A DNA stretch of 27,140 nt from JBNKFQ01 sp050289385. GTDB lineage: Bacteria; Pseudomonadota; Gammaproteobacteria; Pseudomonadales; Porticoccaceae. Positions within the stretch are counted from its first letter, which is position 1; each line of letters opens with the position of its first letter. Below the pieces are notes generated by a model. It did no database searches, was not told where the DNA came from, and saw nothing but the letters and a program-made list of their open reading frames with translations. Shown here piece after piece: positions 26,001 to 27,140 of the stretch. The stretch covers positions 1 through 27,140 of the forward strand of contig JBNKFQ010000206.1 in NCBI GenBank assembly GCA_050289385.1, given 5' to 3'. A program made the position numbers and the translations under genes.

Positions 26001-26145
26001 CGTCATAAAAGATGTAGGGCGCGAAGTTTTCTGTCTGTTTCAGGGACTGCTGGAATACGCCCTCCTCTTTCCAGTACTCCAGCACACTGTGCTCCGCGTC
26101 GACGAAGCTGAATTTCTCGCTGGTTGGGTTGGTTGTCTCAGTCAT
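23005..26145 (-). CDS. ileS: Isoleucyl-tRNA synthetase, type 2 (eukaryote-like, mupirocin-tolerant type)
   Basis: A 1046-residue class I synthetase that charges tRNA-Ile. HxGH is HHGH at residues 58-61 in GLPHHGHLVASTIKDVVPRY, and KMSKR is at about 598-602 in AEDCKKMSKRLKNYTPP. WDCHGLPIE and the editing-domain stretch with TTTPWTLPSNLAL are also present. Length and KMSKRLKNY point to the IleRS2 group, which lacks the C-terminal zinc finger of E. coli IleRS (938 residues) and in characterised cases is resistant to mupirocin. The motif is the ordinary HxGH, not the swapped form reported for hyper-resistant enzymes. The ATG at 26145 has GGAA 7 nt upstream. It lies 37 nt after an intrinsic terminator preceded by an Ile-rich leader ORF. 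Whether another ileS exists in the genome cannot be seen. Confidence 0.96.
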   Translation of the reverse strand: MTETTNPTSEKFSFVDAEHSVLEYWKEEGVFQQSLKQTENFAPYIFYDGPPFATGLPHHGHLVASTIKDVVPRYWTMKGRYVQRRFGWDCHGLPIEQEIDKALGMSSAKAVEKLGIKGYNDECRGIVQRYTAEWEKTINRIGRWVDFEHDYKTMEPWYMESVWWVIKQLWEKDLIYRGEKVVPFSTALGTVLSNFEAGSNYQEVQDPAVTVLFKLKGEDRYIAAWTTTPWTLPSNLALCVGHNIDYVEALDEASGRRIIVARERLEALSKTKTLDVISEFKGADLVGLRYEPLFPYFSEFESEGAFVVVEDDYVSTESGTGVVHQAPAFGEDDFRILKAAGINAIVCPVDMTGAFSEEVSDFAGMYVKEADKHIIRHLKEKDQLYIQDVIVHSYPFCPRSDTPIIYRTIDSWYVKVEQMRDQLVAANQQINWVPGHIKAGRMGNWLEGAIDWAISRNRYWGTPLPIWINDETGNMHCVGSREELAALTGRPELDDLHRENVDPLTFTKEGEAGTYHRIEEVLDCWFESGSMPYAQLHYPFGNESLFERGFPAEFIAEGLDQTRGWFYTLIVLGTALFGTHPFKNVIVNGIVMAEDCKKMSKRLKNYTPPDELMEEYGADALRLYLINSGLVKAEEQRFADSGVKDMVRRALLPWLNAFRFLNTYTRIDNWRPDPARKDSDNIMDQWILSRLESLKANIAQEMAGYRLYNVVPALFEFIADLTNWYIRLNRSRFWMEDENGDKLDAYQTLYATILELSISMAPFAPFLSETIYRQLREMAPEDLPASVHLCTYPEASEHRIKPLLEQAVTRMQHIILLGRQKRNQEKLKTRFPVAAITVLHRDTALLDEISRLGDYLKAELNAKEINYSTEEQDYIHLFSKPNSPVLGKRLGKRFKDFKAKIEALDSETIDAFQDEGQMEIDGEQFSAEEILVFREAREGTNAVSDRYVSIDMDCTLDDALVKEGLAREVVNRIQKSRKDLGFNVSDRIRLKVNAEGSLKDAFEQHRDYIMKETLAVDAQASVERLPLEFDIEGDSISLEIEVTGKG

Positions 26146-26182
26146 GTGGTTTTTCCAGTGTCCAGGAACTCATTTATCAAGC

Positions 26183-26209
26183 AAAAAAAAACCCGCCGTT
26201 GGCGGGTTT
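26183..26209 (-). terminator. Intrinsic terminator (attenuator) before ileS
   Basis: On the minus strand AAACCCGCC, a 3-nt loop AAC and GGCGGGTTT form a perfect 9-bp stem, with six more Ts directly behind it (26183-26188). It stands between the leader ORF and the ileS start. Only 37 nt separate it from the ATG, which leaves almost no room for a separate promoter. Confidence 0.92.
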
Positions 26210-26240
26210 CTGTTCGTACCATGCACGCATCAACCCACCA
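26200..26240 (-). promoter_or_regulatory. Predicted antiterminator pairing in the ileS leader
   Basis: The RNA segment UGGUGGGUU (26232-26240, the end of the leader ORF) can form nine continuous pairs, one of them U-G, with AACCCGCCA (26200-26208). The latter is the first arm and loop base of the terminator, so the two structures exclude each other. A competing upstream segment CAAUCAUU, at the first Ile codons, can pair with parts of AAUGGUGGGUUG. Confidence 0.7.
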
Positions 26241-26295
26241 TTCGCTGCCGAATAATGTCAATTATGATAATGATTGCGCGAGTTTGGATGTTCAT
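26230..26295 (-). CDS. Ile-rich leader peptide of ileS (21 codons)
   Basis: The ATG at 26295 begins MNIQTRA, then five Ile codons in a row (AUC, AUU, AUC, AUA, AUU), Asp, two more Ile codons (AUU, AUU) and RQRMVG, with TGA at 26230-26232. Eight of 21 codons are Ile, including AUA, which is read by a separate tRNA-Ile, so both Ile tRNAs are monitored. AGG lies 6 nt upstream and the ATG overlaps the stop of the preceding ORF (ATGA). The stop codon falls in the segment that would form the antiterminator, so a ribosome finishing the peptide would mask it and allow termination. A ribosome waiting at the Ile codons would leave it free. The peptide itself probably has no function after translation. 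Confidence 0.82.
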   Translation of the reverse strand: MNIQTRAIIIIIDIIRQRMVG

Positions 26296-26480
26296 AGCGG
26301 GCCTAGCATAATCAATTGACCGCGATAATAATAGCCCAAGACAGCAAGACCGAGGACGTTGGCGCCGATTTCGAACTTGCCGTCTCCACAGGAAAACCAG
26401 ATTCCGGAACTGGGTACCCGTTCGATTTCCATGTGGTCGGCAACCTGCTGCGCGAATTCCCTGCCTGATTCGCTTATCAT
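26292..26480 (-). CDS. Small protein of unknown function, 62 residues
   Basis: I do not recognise this protein. It reads MISESGREFAQQVADHM, then a GIWFSCGDGKFEIGANVLGL stretch and a hydrophobic end with YYYRGQLIMLGPL. It has no signal peptide or clear motif apart from a single Cys. AGAGG lies about 10 nt before the ATG at 26480 within the duplicated block, and the gene starts 31 bp after the YcaQ-like stop. Its TGA overlaps the ATG of the Ile leader (ATGA). It could be a real small gene of the ileS module or part of a transcribed spacer; its codon use looks ordinary. Confidence 0.5.
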   Translation of the reverse strand: MISESGREFAQQVADHMEIERVPSSGIWFSCGDGKFEIGANVLGLAVLGYYYRGQLIMLGPL

Positions 26481-26481
26481 T

Positions 26482-26703
26482 GGGAGCGTCCTCTTTTGAT
26501 GGCTCACCGGATTAGTGGACACTACCGGCCCGGCGACGACGCGCTTTATAGATAACACGTTCGTCGAGCTGCGGGCACTGGTTGAAGTCGGCGAACCGTT
26601 GCAGTTCGTCGCGTAACGCGGGAAAGAACCGATCCCGGTCAAGTGGACCCGCTTCCAGATGCAGGCTTAACACCTCGAAACGTCGCTCAGCCCGGTGCGT
26701 CTT
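26482..26703. repeat. Direct repeat, copy B (within and after the YcaQ-like gene)
   Basis: Partner of 22681-22909 in the same orientation. This copy is part of the longer, open YcaQ-like gene and its downstream ribosome-binding site. The two copies enclose the 62-residue ORF, the Ile leader and ileS, about 3.6 kb. Confidence 0.85.
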
Positions 26704-27140
26704 ACAGACGGTTCGACCCACAAATTGATCACCATACAGAATCGGCAGGCAGAAGTAACCGAACACCCGCTTGGACGCGGCGACATAACATTCGATCCGG
26801 TAGTCAAAGCCGAACAGTGCACTCAGGCGATCGCGGTGGATGACCGCGTTGTCGAAGGGCGACAGCACCTTCACAGTGTCGTCGATTGCCGGCGCCTGTT
26901 CGAGTGCTTTGACGTCCGCATAAGCGGCGGGTCCAGCATCGTTGTCCAGTGCGCATACCGTGCCGGCCTCGATTCGGGCGTGGAGTACGTCGCGCATGGC
27001 CTCCCGCAAGGGCTTACCCGTCTTCAGATGCAGTAGTTGTTTCCAAGTGAAGACACCGTGCGCCCTGCATGTGGTGTCGAACAGCCAGGCTGCGTAGTCG
27101 CTCAGCGAGGGCTCGCTCAGATCGATGCCCGCCGGCAAGC
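26512..27140 (-). CDS. YcaQ-like winged-helix DNA glycosylase family protein (5' end outside window)
   Basis: C-terminal part, at least 208 residues, of a YcaQ/AlkX-type protein (HTH_42 family); E. coli YcaQ is a DNA glycosylase acting on interstrand crosslinks. Conserved stretches are VLSPFDNAVIHRDRLSALFG, then FDYRIECYVAASKRVFGYFC and LPILYGDQFVGRTV. These form the conserved C-terminal half. The N-terminal winged helices and catalytic QxR-type motif would lie beyond the right edge. The stop TAA is at 26512-26514. Downstream in the same direction come the 62-residue ORF, the Ile leader and ileS, likely in one transcript up to the attenuator. Confidence 0.88.
   Translation of the reverse strand, partial: LPAGIDLSEPSLSDYAAWLFDTTCRAHGVFTWKQLLHLKTGKPLREAMRDVLHARIEAGTVCALDNDAGPAAYADVKALEQAPAIDDTVKVLSPFDNAVIHRDRLSALFGFDYRIECYVAASKRVFGYFCLPILYGDQFVGRTVCKTHRAERRFEVLSLHLEAGPLDRDRFFPALRDELQRFADFNQCPQLDERVIYKARRRRAGSVH

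Noticed and set aside
26183..26295. T-box riboswitch for ileS
   Set aside because: No T-box core sequence or long specifier stem is present, and the leader has an Ile-rich ORF instead.

Overview
The window looks like chromosome of a free-living gammaproteobacterium, probably from the Pseudomonas/Cellvibrio/marine Pseudomonadales side. The signs are a split B12-dependent ribonucleotide reductase (NrdJa/NrdJb), moaA/moaB, large GGDEF-EAL proteins, a porin next to a small PstS-like periplasmic protein, an ECF42-type sigma factor with its YciI/DGPF partner, and moderate GC. This is judged from proteins and gene order only; no rRNA or tRNA gene is present.

Layout. 1-2.4 kb: 3' end of a Fic-like gene, a palindrome cluster without a gene, then divergent moaB and moaA (moaA appears to have lost one base near its start). 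2.4-5.4 kb: nrdJa-nrdJb operon behind two NrdR-box-like sites. 5.5-6.1 kb: two gene remnants meeting head to head. 6.1-10.7 kb: two divergent c-di-GMP proteins (MHYT-GGDEF-EAL, and a periplasmic-sensor GGDEF-EAL whose EAL domain has Gln at a catalytic Glu position). 10.8-13.2 kb: porin, PstS-like protein, a decayed second porin and a decayed HxlR/SCP2-type regulator. 13.3-16.4 kb: a tetR - PAF-acetylhydrolase-like - metallo-beta-lactamase-fold operon with a 10-bp-arm operator. 16.5-19.6 kb: broken MarR gene, intact membrane-anchored beta-lactamase-like hydrolase, start of a broken D-aminoacylase, AraC fragment. 19.6-21.9 kb: ECF42 module (YciI/DGPF protein, sigma factor, glutathione transferase) with two matching ECF-type promoters. 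22.1-27.1 kb: isochorismatase-like remnant, GFA protein, then a type-2 isoleucyl-tRNA synthetase gene lying between two direct repeats made from the 3' end of a YcaQ-like gene.

The most striking item is upstream of ileS. On the minus strand a 21-codon leader ORF with eight Ile codons (five in a row, then two more) is followed by a perfect intrinsic terminator 37 nt before the ileS start codon. The last codons of the leader can pair with the first arm of the terminator. These are the parts of ribosome-mediated transcription attenuation, so ileS would be expressed when charged tRNA-Ile is short, for example under an IleRS inhibitor such as mupirocin. I do not know of a described Ile leader peptide controlling an ileS gene.

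The window is rich in decayed genes: at least eight truncated or frameshifted remnants, mostly sitting between intact regulator-plus-enzyme modules. This suggests accessory DNA with a history of deletions and insertions.
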